Positions 34,690 to 45,430 of a stretch of 64,000 nt of DNA are shown one piece after another. Numbering within the stretch: the first letter of the stretch is position 1; every line of letters begins with the position of its first letter. The position numbers were made by a program, and so were the translations under genes. The notes beneath the pieces were generated by a model, which was not told where the DNA came from, did no database searches, and saw only the letters and a list, made by a program, of their open reading frames with translations. Origin of the DNA: Berberis thunbergii (lineage: Eukaryota; Streptophyta; Magnoliopsida; Ranunculales; Berberidaceae). The DNA lies in assembly GCA_003290165.1 (NCBI GenBank), contig QNQO01006969.1, forward strand, positions 1 to 64,000, in the 5' to 3' direction.

Positions 34690-35916
34690 TACTCCAAGTG
34701 AGATTCTTTAGGAACACTGTAGCTTTCTCATGTCCTTGGTGAATTTGCATACTTTGCTTCTTGTAGATCTACTTTGGTAAAGAGGCTTACCACAACTGAA
34801 TGGCAAGTACAGAAACATAAAACGTGGGCAAATTTATAGAAGAGCATGACTTTTGGCTTGATGTCCGATTAGGGTAATTTTTTTTTTTCAAATTTTAATT
34901 CTGATTTTTAATTTTAATTCTGAGTGAAATTTCGAAATCTACGCACCCCAACCAGCCGAAGGCATGTTGGCCCCATAATTAAAAAAAGCCTCTTTCATCG
35001 TGAAATATAATTTTTATGTTTATAAAATCTTTATGTGAAAATGATGTTGTAATTATAAAGTTAGTGTTTGTATTTTTTTTCATAGTATGATGTTGCTGAA
35101 AATATTAAATTTATTTGATTGTTTGTTTGATTTGTTTATTTTCTCTATTTCTTTTTACGAATGATGGGAATCATATGTTAATTTTGTGTCCACTCATTCG
35201 ATATTTGGGTTTTGGACTTATTCTTGATCCCAAAGCCTATGATCTGAGTATATTAAAGCCTTAGTACCGAACTCATTGACGTTTGGAGAGATGATTCTGA
35301 CTTTGTTCGAGAGTTGGATGTATTAATTGTATCAAAACAGTCTGGTCTAAAATCATAAGTTAGTTTCAAATTTCAAAGATATGGATTTAGGCATCCTTGA
35401 AGCTCTGCCATTTGTGTATTTTGTGCTTTGATTCCATGCAATTTTCTTATTGCTTAAAATTTATTTCGGTGTTACATTCGTATAACTCAATCTAGATTGC
35501 ACAAAATTTTCATACTCAAGATATGCAAATGTCATCAAAATTTTATTATTATTATTATTTTTGGATATTTTGGATGTCTTTTTTTTTCTTTCTTCAATAC
35601 GTGTAGATAAACAAGCTATGCATATCTATGTACTACCATACTTGTACTGTTCTACATACCATAACTGTTGCGTGTGTGAAAGTAACATGTTGGCATTTGT
35701 TGTTTTCATTATTTTTTCCTCATTACCTCTTTTGCTTATTAACTCATGTTGCTTTGCCTTAATTTATTTGATTTTATTAATAATGTCTTTAACACCCTAA
35801 GTAAAGAGTAGATTAAGGCACATAAAGCATCAGAAGAATACTTAAAAGGACTTAGATCATTCACTGAGTTTGTTAGAGAAAATTCAGGGGTGGCCATTTG
35901 CATTGTTGTCTGTGTA
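34690..35916. other. Intergenic region, nothing recognised
   Basis: AT-rich with several homopolymer T runs. The open frame near 35561-35800 is hydrophobic and compositional, with no recognisable domain. Confidence 0.4.
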
Positions 35917-36785
35917 TCAAATGTAGTAATAGAGAGAAGAAATGATTGAGACAGGTAGAGCGTGACTTAATTTTCCATGGGATAGATCAGTCATAGACAG
36001 CCTGATCAACCATGGAGAACCACTTCCTCCTAGAAACAATGTTAATTTTGGGCCTAGTGTGAATGTCAGAGCTTTATCAGGTAACAAATACAATGGAGAT
36101 GTTTTCCCAAGAATGGTGGACTTGTTCAATGACACCTTTGGGCGTGTTGATCTTGATGACATGGATGAATGCCTAAATGAAGCACATGAGGAAAATAACA
36201 CTCAAGGTCAAGAGGATCTACTCGAAGTTGATAAACTTGAGAAATTAGAGGAAGCATTGCATCCCCTATATCCCTCATGTCCAGGGAAAAATACAAAGTT
36301 GTCTGCTAGAGCTTTTGAGCGTTGTCTGCTAGAGCTTTTGAGCCTAGAATATCAATGGTGCAAGGATGGTTTTACAAAATTGGTTGCAATTGATAAAGAA
36401 GATTTTGCCAGATGAGAACACTTTAACCGAATCCACCAGAACTTCGAAAGACACGATCAAGTATTTTAGCTTAAAACATGAGATTATTGATGCATTTAAG
36501 AATGATTGCATACTTTATTGGAAAGAAATGTTGAGAAACATGGTTGGCCAAGATGTGGTGAAAGTACATGGAAACCGATGGAAGGAAGGGGTAAAAGGAT
36601 ACCACGAAAAAGCTAAGGTACTTCTCTTTGACAGAAAGGTGCCATGGATTGCTGAATATATGAGATGGCATGAAAATGGTTCAGGCCACAACAACATCCA
36701 TATCTACATGCAACCATTGAGCGTGGAGTTGAATGAATGGGAAGGAAAACTTATGATTTCTATAGTAAGAGCAATTTTACTATGA
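35917..36785 (+). pseudogene. TNP2-type CACTA transposase remnant, N-terminal part
   Basis: On the plus strand, in shifting frames, the sequence reads NHGEPLPPRNNVNFGP, NGDVFPRMVDLFNDTFG, EEALHPLYPSCPGKNTKLSA and KHEIIDAFKNDCILYWKE, ending near MQPLSVELNEWEG. The order L-YP-SC-G-S-L...IHAC.NDCILYWKE...YL.PL..EL.EW follows TNP2 transposases. A frame break at about 36400 and stops near its start show decay. It belongs to an older CACTA family and orientation than CACTA-1 and CACTA-2. The same remnant continues at 38196 and, duplicated, at 59720. Confidence 0.65.
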
Positions 36786-36848
36786 AAGCAATTTTGTTAC
36801 GGTGTATACATGATTTTTTTTTAGCATATGGGAGTATCTCAGAATTTG

Positions 36849-37244
36849 TTTTTTCCAAAGTTTGGGTCATTGAACCTTTTTTATTTATTTGTTAATCCAT
36901 GCCTGAAGGCTATATGATTGACCCTATAGGGCTAACCAAATTAGGCCCGAAGGCTACAATATTGTTGCCACTTAATATCCCTGGTCGCCTCCATCTCGCA
37001 TGGAGACTTGCTTTCACTCCAGTCCATCGCCTCCATCTTGTATGAAGATTTCCTTTCGCTTCGCTCCGATCCAATTCATTTAAGCAGCTAGATTCAATAC
37101 CTCAAAGGCTTATCAACTCGGGAGTACATGTGCTTCTAATAATCCAGTGAAAACTTACAATATCCTAACTAGTGAGTCTCGAACCCTCGACCTCTAACAA
37201 TGATAGTGGATGTCCAACCAACTGAGTTACAATTGGTGGACGAC
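36849..37244 (-). mobile_element. SINE-like retroposon with tRNA-related head
   Basis: Read on the minus strand, the element starts near 37244 with TAACTCAGTTGGTTGGACAT (box A-like) and GAGGGTTCGAGACTC (box B-like), spaced as in an RNA polymerase III promoter. It runs about 390 bp and ends TTTGGAAAAAA at 36849. Flanking direct repeats GTATCTCAGAATTTG (36834-36848) and GTATCTCAAATTG (37245-37257) look like a diverged target-site duplication. It interrupts the TNP2 remnant. Confidence 0.65.
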
Positions 37245-37388
37245 GTATCTCAAATTGCAGGACTGCTCTGCTGGAAATTTGGTCGTCCTATTATGTAATA
37301 AAGAGGTGGATTCAACGTTGCTAACACATGGAAAAACAATTTGCTTTCATGGCGCGTTGAAAATTTCTAGATTTAAAACAAACTTTTA

Positions 37389-37491
37389 GAGCATCTCTAG
37401 TGGTAAAAGTTAAAATGGGTGATCAACCATCCCCCATTTTAACCAAAAGCTAAATTTAGGGGTCCCCCTATTTCTTCATCACTGCAACTAC

Positions 37492-37529
<38 letters not shown>

Positions 37530-38195
37530 TCATCATTATTTAAATATATCTTCCACTTTTATATATTGATTTAATTTCAATTATACTATTATACTCTTAT
37601 TAATTTCACATTAATATAATTATACTATTATTAATTTCAATTATACTATTATAATATTATTAAATATATACTATTATTAATTTCAACTTAATTGAAATTT
37701 GACTAATTAAAATAGTTGAGAGTTTAAAAAAAATTAGTATTAATAATTATTTTTTTTATCATTTTTAAATATATTTTCCACTTATTTTATATCATCTTCA
37801 TTTCAATTATAATATAAAATATTAGCAACTACCAAATAGTAATATTTTGATGTTGTAAAAATTATCACTTTATTTATTTAAAACTAATCTTGAATAAAAT
37901 AAAAGGCAAAAATAAGATTGAATAAAAAAAAGGAAAAATAATATTGAATAAAATAAAAGGCAAAATAATATTATATATTTTTGGTTTTATTTTTAATTTG
38001 AGAAATTAAAGAATTGGATATTTTAATGTTATTTTATATTTAGGGGATGGTATGGTTGCCCCTAAATTTAGGGGGAAGTTTGAAGTGAAGTTAGTATAGG
38101 GAATGCTTTAGGGGATCCATTGGAGCATGCATTTTCTCACATGAGCCTCCTAAAATAGTTTTTGGTTATTTTAGGGGATCCATTTGAGATGATCT
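37389..38195. mobile_element. hAT-type MITE
   Basis: The left end AGAGCATCTCTAGTGGTAAAA and the right end, reverse complemented, AAGATCATCTCAAATGGATC are the GAGCATCTCxAxTGG termini common in plant hAT-type MITEs. The interior is very AT-rich, with a T run of more than 20 near 37498 and repeated AATTATACTATTAT units. Part of its right end (from 38098) is duplicated at 59618. No exact target duplication was found. Confidence 0.6.
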
Positions 38196-38402
38196 TACAA
38201 CTCAAAAGTCAGCAGTTTAATACAAAAAGAAGAGCATGAGAAGGCTTCTTGTCATTTGAATGGGTTTTAGAAGTATTAAACAAAAATGGGAAGCTATACA
38301 AACTCAATTTAAAAAAGTTGGAGGAAGAAAATAAGCAACTGACAAATGCTGAGAGCACTGCTTGGTCAAAGAGATCAAAATTGTTCGATTTGCCATATTA
38401 GA
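38196..38402 (+). pseudogene. TNP2 remnant at the CACTA-2 insertion site (copy A, left half)
   Basis: The plus strand reads SFEWVLEVLNKNGKLYKLNL, KKLEEENKQLTNAESTAWSK and RSKLFDLPY, the segment of TNP2 just before the conserved HNLDVMH block. It stops at the CACTA-2 insertion point and resumes at 58759 (58759-58829). With 38098-38195 it forms copy A of a direct repeat whose copy B lies at 59618. Confidence 0.65.
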
Positions 38403-38419
38403 CACTACACCAAAAACTC

Positions 38420-38965
38420 CCATTAGCAACGGTTCTATACTGTGGGCGTAAGCCATTGTCACGGCTAAGAGCCGTGGGCTACAGAGGCGTCGCGAAATTC
38501 CTTGTAACGGCTATGAACCGTTGCTAAACATTGTAGCAACGGTTTTATGCTTGAATGGGAAGGTGATTTTCAGCATTTAGCCACGGTTCTAAACCGTTGC
38601 AAAAACAATAGCAACAGTTTTTAACCGTGGCAAAACTAGCCACGGTTTTAAGCCATGACAAGGTGTAGATATTAGCAACGGTTATAAACCGTGTCTAACA
38701 AGGAAACAACGGTTTTTAGCCGTGGCTAACTCTGGCCACAGTTTTAAGCCGTGGCTAAACAGTGACAAATAAACCGTGGCAAACGTGATAGCAATGGTTT
38801 TAAGCCGTGGCTAACTGTGGCCATGGTTTTTAGTCGTAGCAACTGATGAAGAACGCCCACGGTTCCTAGCCGTGGCAAGTTGCAACCACGGTTGTAAGCC
38901 ATTGGCAATTAAAACAAAATTCAAAAAAAGAAAAGAAATCTGTTTTGTTGCAACGGTTTCAAACC
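38420..38965. repeat. CACTA-2 left subterminal repeat array
   Basis: About 17 units of the GCCACGGTTTTAAGCCGTGGC type, in the same order as CACTA-1 but with private substitutions and small deletions, for example around 38760. Confidence 0.85.
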
Positions 38966-39333
38966 GTTGCAAATTAATATAATTGAAAAAAAATTATAAT
39001 TTTTTTTTGCTGCTGCAGCAAAATCACAGCTGTGGCACCTGCAAAAGCAGTCCTTACTATGGTTTGTGTCATGCGTCCGGCACGAATAAGATTCCACCAA
39101 ACTATATGCTAGATAAATACAAAATCAACCATAAAAAGGAACTTGTCAAGTTTTGACGCCAAACAAAAACATGTAAACAAATAGCACTAATGTACAATAA
39201 CAGGATTAACCTGAACAAATGGAACCTTGTTATATCATGTTTCGCTCGCATCTAAAACAAAAGAATTTCTCTATGTTTTTTCCAACAATACAAATCCCAC
39301 CTAGTTATAATGTAAGAAAATACATTGATGCCC

Positions 39334-39534
39334 TTAGGAACATGCCCCATTTCTTTCGGTAGTTGCTTGTTCAATATACTGAAAATGATGAGAATGCAGC
39401 ACCTGGTAGTTGCTTGTATATGGCACCGGTGATGGTTGATACAACGACACACTTTGCACCCCAGAAACAAGCAATGTATGCGCATTCTCTTGTCCAACAT
39501 ACTGCTGCTCGTACTGGCTCAGACCTTCAGAGCC
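39334..39534 (-). CDS. Terminal exon of a CACTA-2 element gene, open
   Basis: From acceptor ATACTGCAG the minus strand encodes GSEGLSQYEQQYVGQENAHT, LLVSGVQSVSLYQPSPVP and HFQYIEQATTERNGACS, then TAA. It is 66 residues, Gln/Tyr/Ser-rich and without a known domain. The CACTA-1 copy differs mainly by a stop. Retention in both elements on the far side of the cargo suggests an element gene whose transcript spans the cargo, like multi-exon TnpA in En/Spm. That function is inference. Confidence 0.5.
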   Translation of the reverse strand, partial: GSEGLSQYEQQYVGQENAHTLLVSGVQSVSLYQPSPVPYTSNYQVLHSHHFQYIEQATTERNGACS

Positions 39535-39627
39535 CTGCAGTATAAAAATTAGTCAGTACTCAATGACAGACAAACATGACCTATAAAGATTGCTAATAAA
39601 CCAATGACAGACAAACATGACCTATAA

Positions 39628-40040
39628 TTTCTGGTGTACTAGTATATGCATGAATCTTAGCCATAAAGACATGCCTGGAGATTTGTATATCTATTGTGAT
39701 ACATTAATTGTCTGAGACACCCAAGCTATATCATTGATGTACCAAAAAAGACTGACATATGTGAAATTTTTTAAGAATTTTTTTCCTATTTTCATTTAGA
39801 GAAGAAGATTCAAAACTATATGGATGGAACTATGAGATTAATCAGTAACATACCTCATGTTTTAAAAGGAATCAAAATATTTTATGGAAATCTTTGATTG
39901 GTATTTTACCAATCACTAGTAATCCAATTGATAATCATTTAAGAGTGGAGGGTGCCTGCCTGCCCTTTATGTCTTTCTACTGCTGAAACAGAAGACCATT
40001 TGGTTTTCAAATGTGACTTTGCTTACCAATTCTTATCAGA
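39628..40040 (+). pseudogene. LINE-like zf-RVT remnant in CACTA-2
   Basis: Similarity to CACTA-1 ends at about 39627. At 39965-40040 the plus strand reads CPLCLSTAETEDHLVFKCDF followed by AYQF, the zinc-binding zf-RVT motif of plant LINE ORF2. The orientation is opposite to the gene cargo. Upstream frames are broken and the element ends are not recognisable. Confidence 0.55.
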
Positions 40041-40562
40041 TGAAGTTTGGTGCCTTTAAAGTCTTTGGATAGTCTGATTTCCTACTATTTCTTACAGATT
40101 CAAACAGTTCAGATGGAAAAAAATGAAGGTTTTCAAATCTTAGCAGCCATTATGAAAACCATTGGGTGTTTGCAGTTGACTACCATCACTGCCCGCACAA
40201 TAAATTTATAGTGTTGCAGCTTCCCTATGATGATAATCATATTACTTATATTATGATTCTAACTCTGAAAAAAATAGAAATAGGACTGTACAAACAAGAT
40301 GGAAGCAGATCTGGATCCTTAGTAGGCATGTAGAAATGGCTAGGTATGATGATAGGCCTGAAGAGTCTGAAGACCAGCATATAAAGCAGTTAGCTAGTCA
40401 AGTTCAGGCCTTGTTTTGGGTGTGCAAGATCATGGTATGAGTGCTTAACAGTTATAAAACCATTGAATAAAATCACTAATGAATTCCAATCAAACAAGAA
40501 ACTATGAATATAAGAGATTTATAGAAATTTTGATGTTTTGACATGTTGAGGAAGTCAGTTAC

Positions 40563-41085
40563 CTCTCAACAACAGGACCAGAAAGCTTGTAGTAATCAGG
40601 AAAGCCTTGTAGCCTGGCATTTTCACGGGGAGTGAGAACTCTGTCTTGCTCAGGATGCAGAAGAGTCTGACAAACAAATTTGATATTAGAATGAGATTGC
40701 ATGCAATCTTCAGAGTAGATATATTAAAAATAAGTCTAGCATATAAGGTCTAACCTGGTTATGGGGTTGAGGTCTAGTAACTACAGTTCCAACAGCCTCA
40801 TCCCACCACAGGCGACCAAATGGCCTTAAAAATATATAAGAGTTCAACAAAACTAAAAGTTAGTAAACTTTAATTATAATATATAAAATCACATAGGTCA
40901 CTCGAAAGCACTCACTTCTTTGATTTTCCCTTCACAAATGACATTGCATAATCAGGTATCTATATAAATTCAAACATTAGTATTTTACATTCCAGGAAAA
41001 AAAAATCGGCAAACTTAAAAAGCATTACCAATTGTTTTCCAGAAGGCAGCAATACTCTCTCAACATTTTTATCCCACTGCCACAC
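40563..41085 (-). pseudogene. Captured fragment of a chromomethylase (CMT DNA methyltransferase)
   Basis: Four minus-strand exons with intact splice sites: 41085-41029 (WDKNVERVLLPSGKQL), 40959-40916 (IPDYAMSFVKGKSKK), 40824-40755 ([20 protein letters not shown]) and 40666-40563 ([32 protein letters not shown]). Joined at their junctions they stay in one frame for about 90 residues. This matches the region before motif IX through the start of motif X of plant CMTs, which methylate cytosine in CHG/CHH contexts. The catalytic PC motif, BAH and chromo domains are absent, so no enzyme could result. It was captured as genomic DNA. Confidence 0.85.
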
Positions 41086-41257
41086 CTAATCTTATGTTTT
41101 CATCTTTCCACACACAATGTCGTAGACATATAATACGGTTTGCGCAATGTCGACTGTGAAATAATATTCATTCATAAGCTTTATAATGACTGATTTCAAG
41201 TATAAACAATATTGAGGTGTATCATTGAAAAAACAGGAATGAATGAAAAAATCTAAC

Positions 41258-41335
41258 CTGTATTTCTGGCAACAAACCGGAGGTATTGCAAACAAGAATG
41301 GCAGCAATGGCACCAAATGCGTGGAAAAATTTATC
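41258..41335 (-). pseudogene. Captured exon end of a proline/AAP-type amino acid transporter
   Basis: The minus strand reads FFHAFGAIAAILVCNTSGLL then PEIQ and a GTTAG donor. FG.I.A..V.NTSGLLPEIQ.T is a conserved membrane segment of plant ProT-type amino acid permeases (AAAP family). Only about 25 residues are present, so subfamily assignment is tentative. Confidence 0.6.
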
Positions 41336-41524
41336 TACTTGACTTCTTTTAATTTTGTAATCCCGACTACTATTTGTGTTGGACTTTCCTGCAAAAATCA
41401 TGTCATCACTTCACTCACTCAGTTATGCACATTTAAGTTCCAATATGAAGAGAGAATGTGGTGTTCAAAGACTAAAAACTAAGACGTAAAAATACTGCAA
41501 AAAAAAAGTAAACAATAGCAGATT

Positions 41525-41705
41525 TTGGGACTTACTGCAAGGGACGATCTGCTGATGATGCGAGGTACGCACTGCTGCTGTTGCTGCGAGGGAATCACTG
41601 CTGCTGCTACGAGGGATGAACTGCTGCTCTGCGAGGCACGCACTGATGCGAGCTTGCTGCTGGTCGCAAACCAGAGTGCGCTCTGTTTCACTGCAGACTT
41701 GACAA
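41525..41705 (-). repeat. CAG/CTG-rich module 1 of CACTA-2
   Basis: On the minus strand it follows the phosphate carrier fragment directly (KFVKS then AVKQSALWF) and encodes Ser/Gln-rich low-complexity sequence, ending GTCCCTTGCAG followed by TAAGTCCC. Composition and the CTCTG(T)TTT...GCGAC words resemble the CACTA-1 modules. It separates the transporter and phosphate carrier blocks. Confidence 0.5.
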
Positions 41706-42374
41706 ACTTTGGCAGTCCATCTGACAATCCTCTGGCAAATCCAGGCTGAGTTTGGACTCTGAGGGTGTGTTTGGTTACATGGAATCCTATGTCATGGGAA
41801 TCCTTGAGGGGACCAATACATTTTAGGCTAAATTGATATATCACTCCACATTTACCATTTGACCACTACTTGATTTTGTGATCAATGGTGGGAATGGAAG
41901 TCTCATAAACATGGGAATCTCACTCCTTGGCCCCCCAAGGCATGTGATTTCCATGTTCATGGGACTTTCATTCCCACCATTGATCACAAAACCAAATGGT
42001 GGATGTGAAGTGATATATCAATTTAGCCTAAAATATAGTGGTCCCCTCATGGATTTCCATGGCATAGGATTTCATGCAACCAAACACACCCTGACATTCA
42101 CTGCCTCCATGGGGCAGAGGGCAATATCAGCGATCACTTCAGCAGATGCAGAACCAGCAAGGTAAATCAATGTCTTGTATTTAGTCGCATACTCAGGCCC
42201 AGCAATATCTGAATAGTACTTCTTCAAGAACTCGTAAAAGCCAAATTTGCAGGCACCCTGAGCACTGTATCCAAGAAGGGTTGGCACCCAACCCCTGAAA
42301 AAACCTCTGGCACCCTGTTCTTTAAACAGAACACCAAAACCAGACGAGATGCTCTTGTACTTTGCAGGATCAAT
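41701..42374 (-). pseudogene. Captured mitochondrial phosphate carrier (PHT3/MPT) exon, split by a MITE
   Basis: From acceptor TTTTAG at 42375 the minus strand reads DPAKYKSISSGFGVLFKEQG, ARGFFRGWVPTLLGYSAQGA, CKFGFYEFLKKYYSDIAGPE and IALCPMEAVNV. A 329-bp MITE (41763-42091) then interrupts the exon, which resumes as RVQTQPGFARGLSDGLPKFV at 41762-41701. P.E..KVR.QT.P is the mitochondrial carrier signature region of phosphate carriers. The exon was intact before the MITE arrived. It then runs into the CAG/CTG module instead of the expected carrier continuation. Confidence 0.85.
41763..42091. mobile_element. Foldback MITE inserted in the captured phosphate carrier exon
   Basis: The ends GGGTGTGTTTGGTTACATGG and (reverse complement of the right end) GGGTGTGTTTGGTTGCATGA begin a long inverted repeat that extends through most of the element, for example GATCAATGGTGGGAATG...CATTCCCACCATTGATC. 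The 3-bp duplication TGA (41760-41762 and 42092-42094) matches PIF/Harbinger-like size; the usual target is TWA. Without the element the host exon reads straight through. Confidence 0.85.
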
Positions 42375-42379
42375 CTAAA

Positions 42380-43030
42380 AACAGAATAGACTACTTAGAA
42401 CAAGCCAGGGAAGATTTAAAAACCAATATTAAAGTTAAACTTTAAGATACTTTTTGACAGCTAACAGAGATCTTATTTGCTAAATATGTACTCAAAAGTC
42501 AAAGGACGAATGAGAAAATGACATGAAAATGCTATGAAAGTTTTCCAGTTGTAACTCAATGTGCCCTTAGAAAATCAAAGGATGAACGACAAAATGACAT
42601 GAAAACATTGTGAGAGTTCTTCAATTGTAACTGACAGCTGTTTGCAGAACCTCAAATTTGACAATCCTGAATTGGAGTGTTACTCGGATGAAAGATTAAT
42701 GGGTTACATAATTCTGCAGCCAACGGAAACTACAGTAGTACACCAACATCTCTATTATTGTGATACGATGTTTTGAAAGAAAAAATTTCATGAAAATAAA
42801 GTTTTTTTTGTTAGGAAATCCTATCGGTTACCCATTTCGTAAGGAATATAAATAAATAAAACACCCAGCAAAAGGACAGCACTTATCAATGCTAAAGACC
42901 CAAAAACAAAATCATTCATGTCTAAAACAATGGCAGAATATCATTTATCATCCAACCAAATAAATATATGAAGATGTGAAAACACTGATCATGAGCAAAT
43001 AAATCAAGAAGCACAAGATAGGGAAGATCA
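42380..43030. other. CACTA-2 cargo spacer, nothing recognised
   Basis: AT-rich sequence between the phosphate carrier and cysteine synthase fragments, probably intron DNA of one or both source genes. Confidence 0.35.
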
Positions 43031-43031
43031 C

Positions 43032-43660
43032 CCACCAGGCTTTCCTCCAGACAATACTGCACTTTCACATGGTTCCATTCCGAAAATCTAAAAACAAAAA
43101 ATCCAACTAATAAGAAAAAAACAATAATTGAAAAGAATAAAGAAAAACCACTATAGTACAGGCCTGGGCAGAAGAAATAGAATATTGTGCTGCTACCACA
43201 TAAAGTTCAAGCTAACCTTGATATCAGGATTCTGCTCTCTAAGATATTTCCCTGCACCGGTCACCGTACCCCCAGTCCCAATCCCAGAAACAAAGGCATC
43301 AATCTTCCCACCTGTGCCTTTCCAGATCTCTGGTCCAGTTGTCTCATAATGAATCTACACAGACAATGTTGCTAAATAACAAGATCTCTCCAAACAGCAG
43401 ACTCTGTGTGCATGACATTCATTAAACCGTTACCTTTGGGTTAGCTGGGTTTTCAAACTGCTGAAGAATGTAAGAATTGGGTGTCTTTGCCATAATCTCC
43501 TCAGCCTTCTGAACAACCCCTTTGATGCCTCTTGCTGGGTCTGTAAGGACCAACTCAGCTCCAAAAGCTATGAGGATGATTCTCCTTTCAAGACTCATTG
43601 AAGCTGGCATTGTAATGATGAGCTTGTAACCCTTTGCTGCCGCCATGAAAGCATCTCAAT
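43032..43660 (-). pseudogene. Captured fragment of O-acetylserine (thiol) lyase (cysteine synthase)
   Basis: Three minus-strand exons with GT...AG introns: 43660-43434 ([53 protein letters not shown]), 43354-43217 ([40 protein letters not shown]) and 43087-43032 (FGMEPCESAVLSGGKPG). GIGTGGT is the PLP phosphate-binding loop. The N-terminal PLP lysine region is missing and the frame upstream of DAFMAAA meets a stop, so this covers the middle of the enzyme only. Confidence 0.88.
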
Positions 43661-45430
43661 CACTAATGAACTGCAAAAAAGTTATTGAAGTTTTTTCTCT
43701 AGGGTTGAAATGAAAGGCAAACGAAGCCATGTAAATAACTTGGTTTCTTTACTTCTATGAGCTATAAATCTGGAGCTCCATCATAGAGAATAACTTCGTT
43801 TCTTTATTTCTACTACCAGTGATGCACTATTATGTGTTATTAAGAATGATGCATGCTTCTACGAAGATGTACCTTAGACTATGCGATTAATGAAAAAAAT
43901 CCTTTCTTTTTTCAGTTTTAAAACAAAGTTTTTTTTAGCAAGACTAATGAGTGTTTAGTAAAAAAACAATACTCAAACCTGTTGCCTTCATGCAAGGATC
44001 TAATCCTCATTGCTCAAAAATTTGTGGTAGATGGCCTAAAGATGCTATGTGTCAATATTTGACATGTTCAACACCAAATAACAAAGTCTGCCATCCACCA
44101 CCAGCCACATTTTTGTAACAAGACATCACAAAATTATATAGTACATGGGCCAATATATAAAAATTTCACAAGGGTGCCCATTTCAACAAAGTTATGTAGT
44201 ACTAATGTATTCGAAAAGCTTCCAAGTCATTCTGACCTGATCATCTATCTTCTAAACCTCCACACCATTGGATCCCCAATCTTGCAGATGAGCAGCAATT
44301 GAAAACCACAACAACTAGACGGTTGCATTGCAGGACTATTCTTGAAGGAGGGTTCTTCTTCCGCCAGCTACGGAAGGGTATGCGGAACCAACTCGGAGTT
44401 TTCAAAACTGTATACATCCAGTGTGGTACCATGCGCTATAGATTATAAAGTATTTACTACCGTATTGGGAGTCCCACAGCTTACGACGTCCAAAAACAAT
44501 AAGTTTTATCAAAGGAAATTTTATACTCGTCCATTCAAATAAATTGGGAAGCTGTAAGCTCAGAGTATCACTCATGCAGGTCATCTTAGGAGATCCCCTT
44601 TTGATCACCATAGAGAAGGCTGAAACACAAATCAAAGTTTCTCATTGCTCTGTTGCTACCACCACTATTAGTTTCTCCAACCATATTCATTGGCTCCACG
44701 CGCAACCATAACCATCTCTATGAGGACTGTCGCTACACCTGTCTATCATGCTCTCCCTACTAGGACCACCAAAACCACTAGGCACATCCCAACACCACCA
44801 TCATCATCTCCTCGATGTCTACAGGGTGTGATCATCCTGTCACCCGTCTGCATCTTGCAGAAAAACATCACCAATAATTTAATTGTCAACCCAGTGTCCA
44901 TCCCCATCATTTTTATCCCTGTATACCACCACCATCCACTGTGATGTAATCTTTTTCCATATAAGTTCTATGTAAATCAAGCATCAATGACATAATTTTC
45001 TAATATCAGTATTCTCACAAACCATACCATCACTGGAAACAAAAAATTTCCTTACCTTCATCCTTAATGCATATACTTTTCCAAGCAATTATATTCCTTC
45101 AGGGTTTTTTTTTTTCCTATTTTAAAATTCCATTGTACAACAATACTCACAATTTATCTTTCACATGCTTTCGAACCAGTGTATGAGAATAGACTGTAAA
45201 GCTAAAAGTATAGATAACTCTCCTAGCTTCTCTACAACTAAAAGATGCAGCTATCAATGAGATAGACCAAATTAGCAACTAAAAGTAATTATGTGGTGAT
45301 ATTGGACGTTTGTTCTTATTAGTTAAAATGAAAAATAAAAGTAAAAAAAATAAATCTGAGTATTAACCAATGAACCATAAAGCTTTGCTCTGTTTGAGAC
45401 AAAACCAGTAAGGAGAATACCTCAACCACA
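43661..45430. other. CACTA-2 cargo spacer, nothing recognised
   Basis: No coding motif is recognised. Short frames at 44241-44944 look compositional. Several homopolymer runs occur, including T near 45106. Confidence 0.35.

Noticed and set aside
36895..37244. A functional tRNA gene on the minus strand near 37200.
   Set aside because: Box A and box B-like words are present, but no cloverleaf can be completed, and the A-rich end with flanking repeats fits a SINE.
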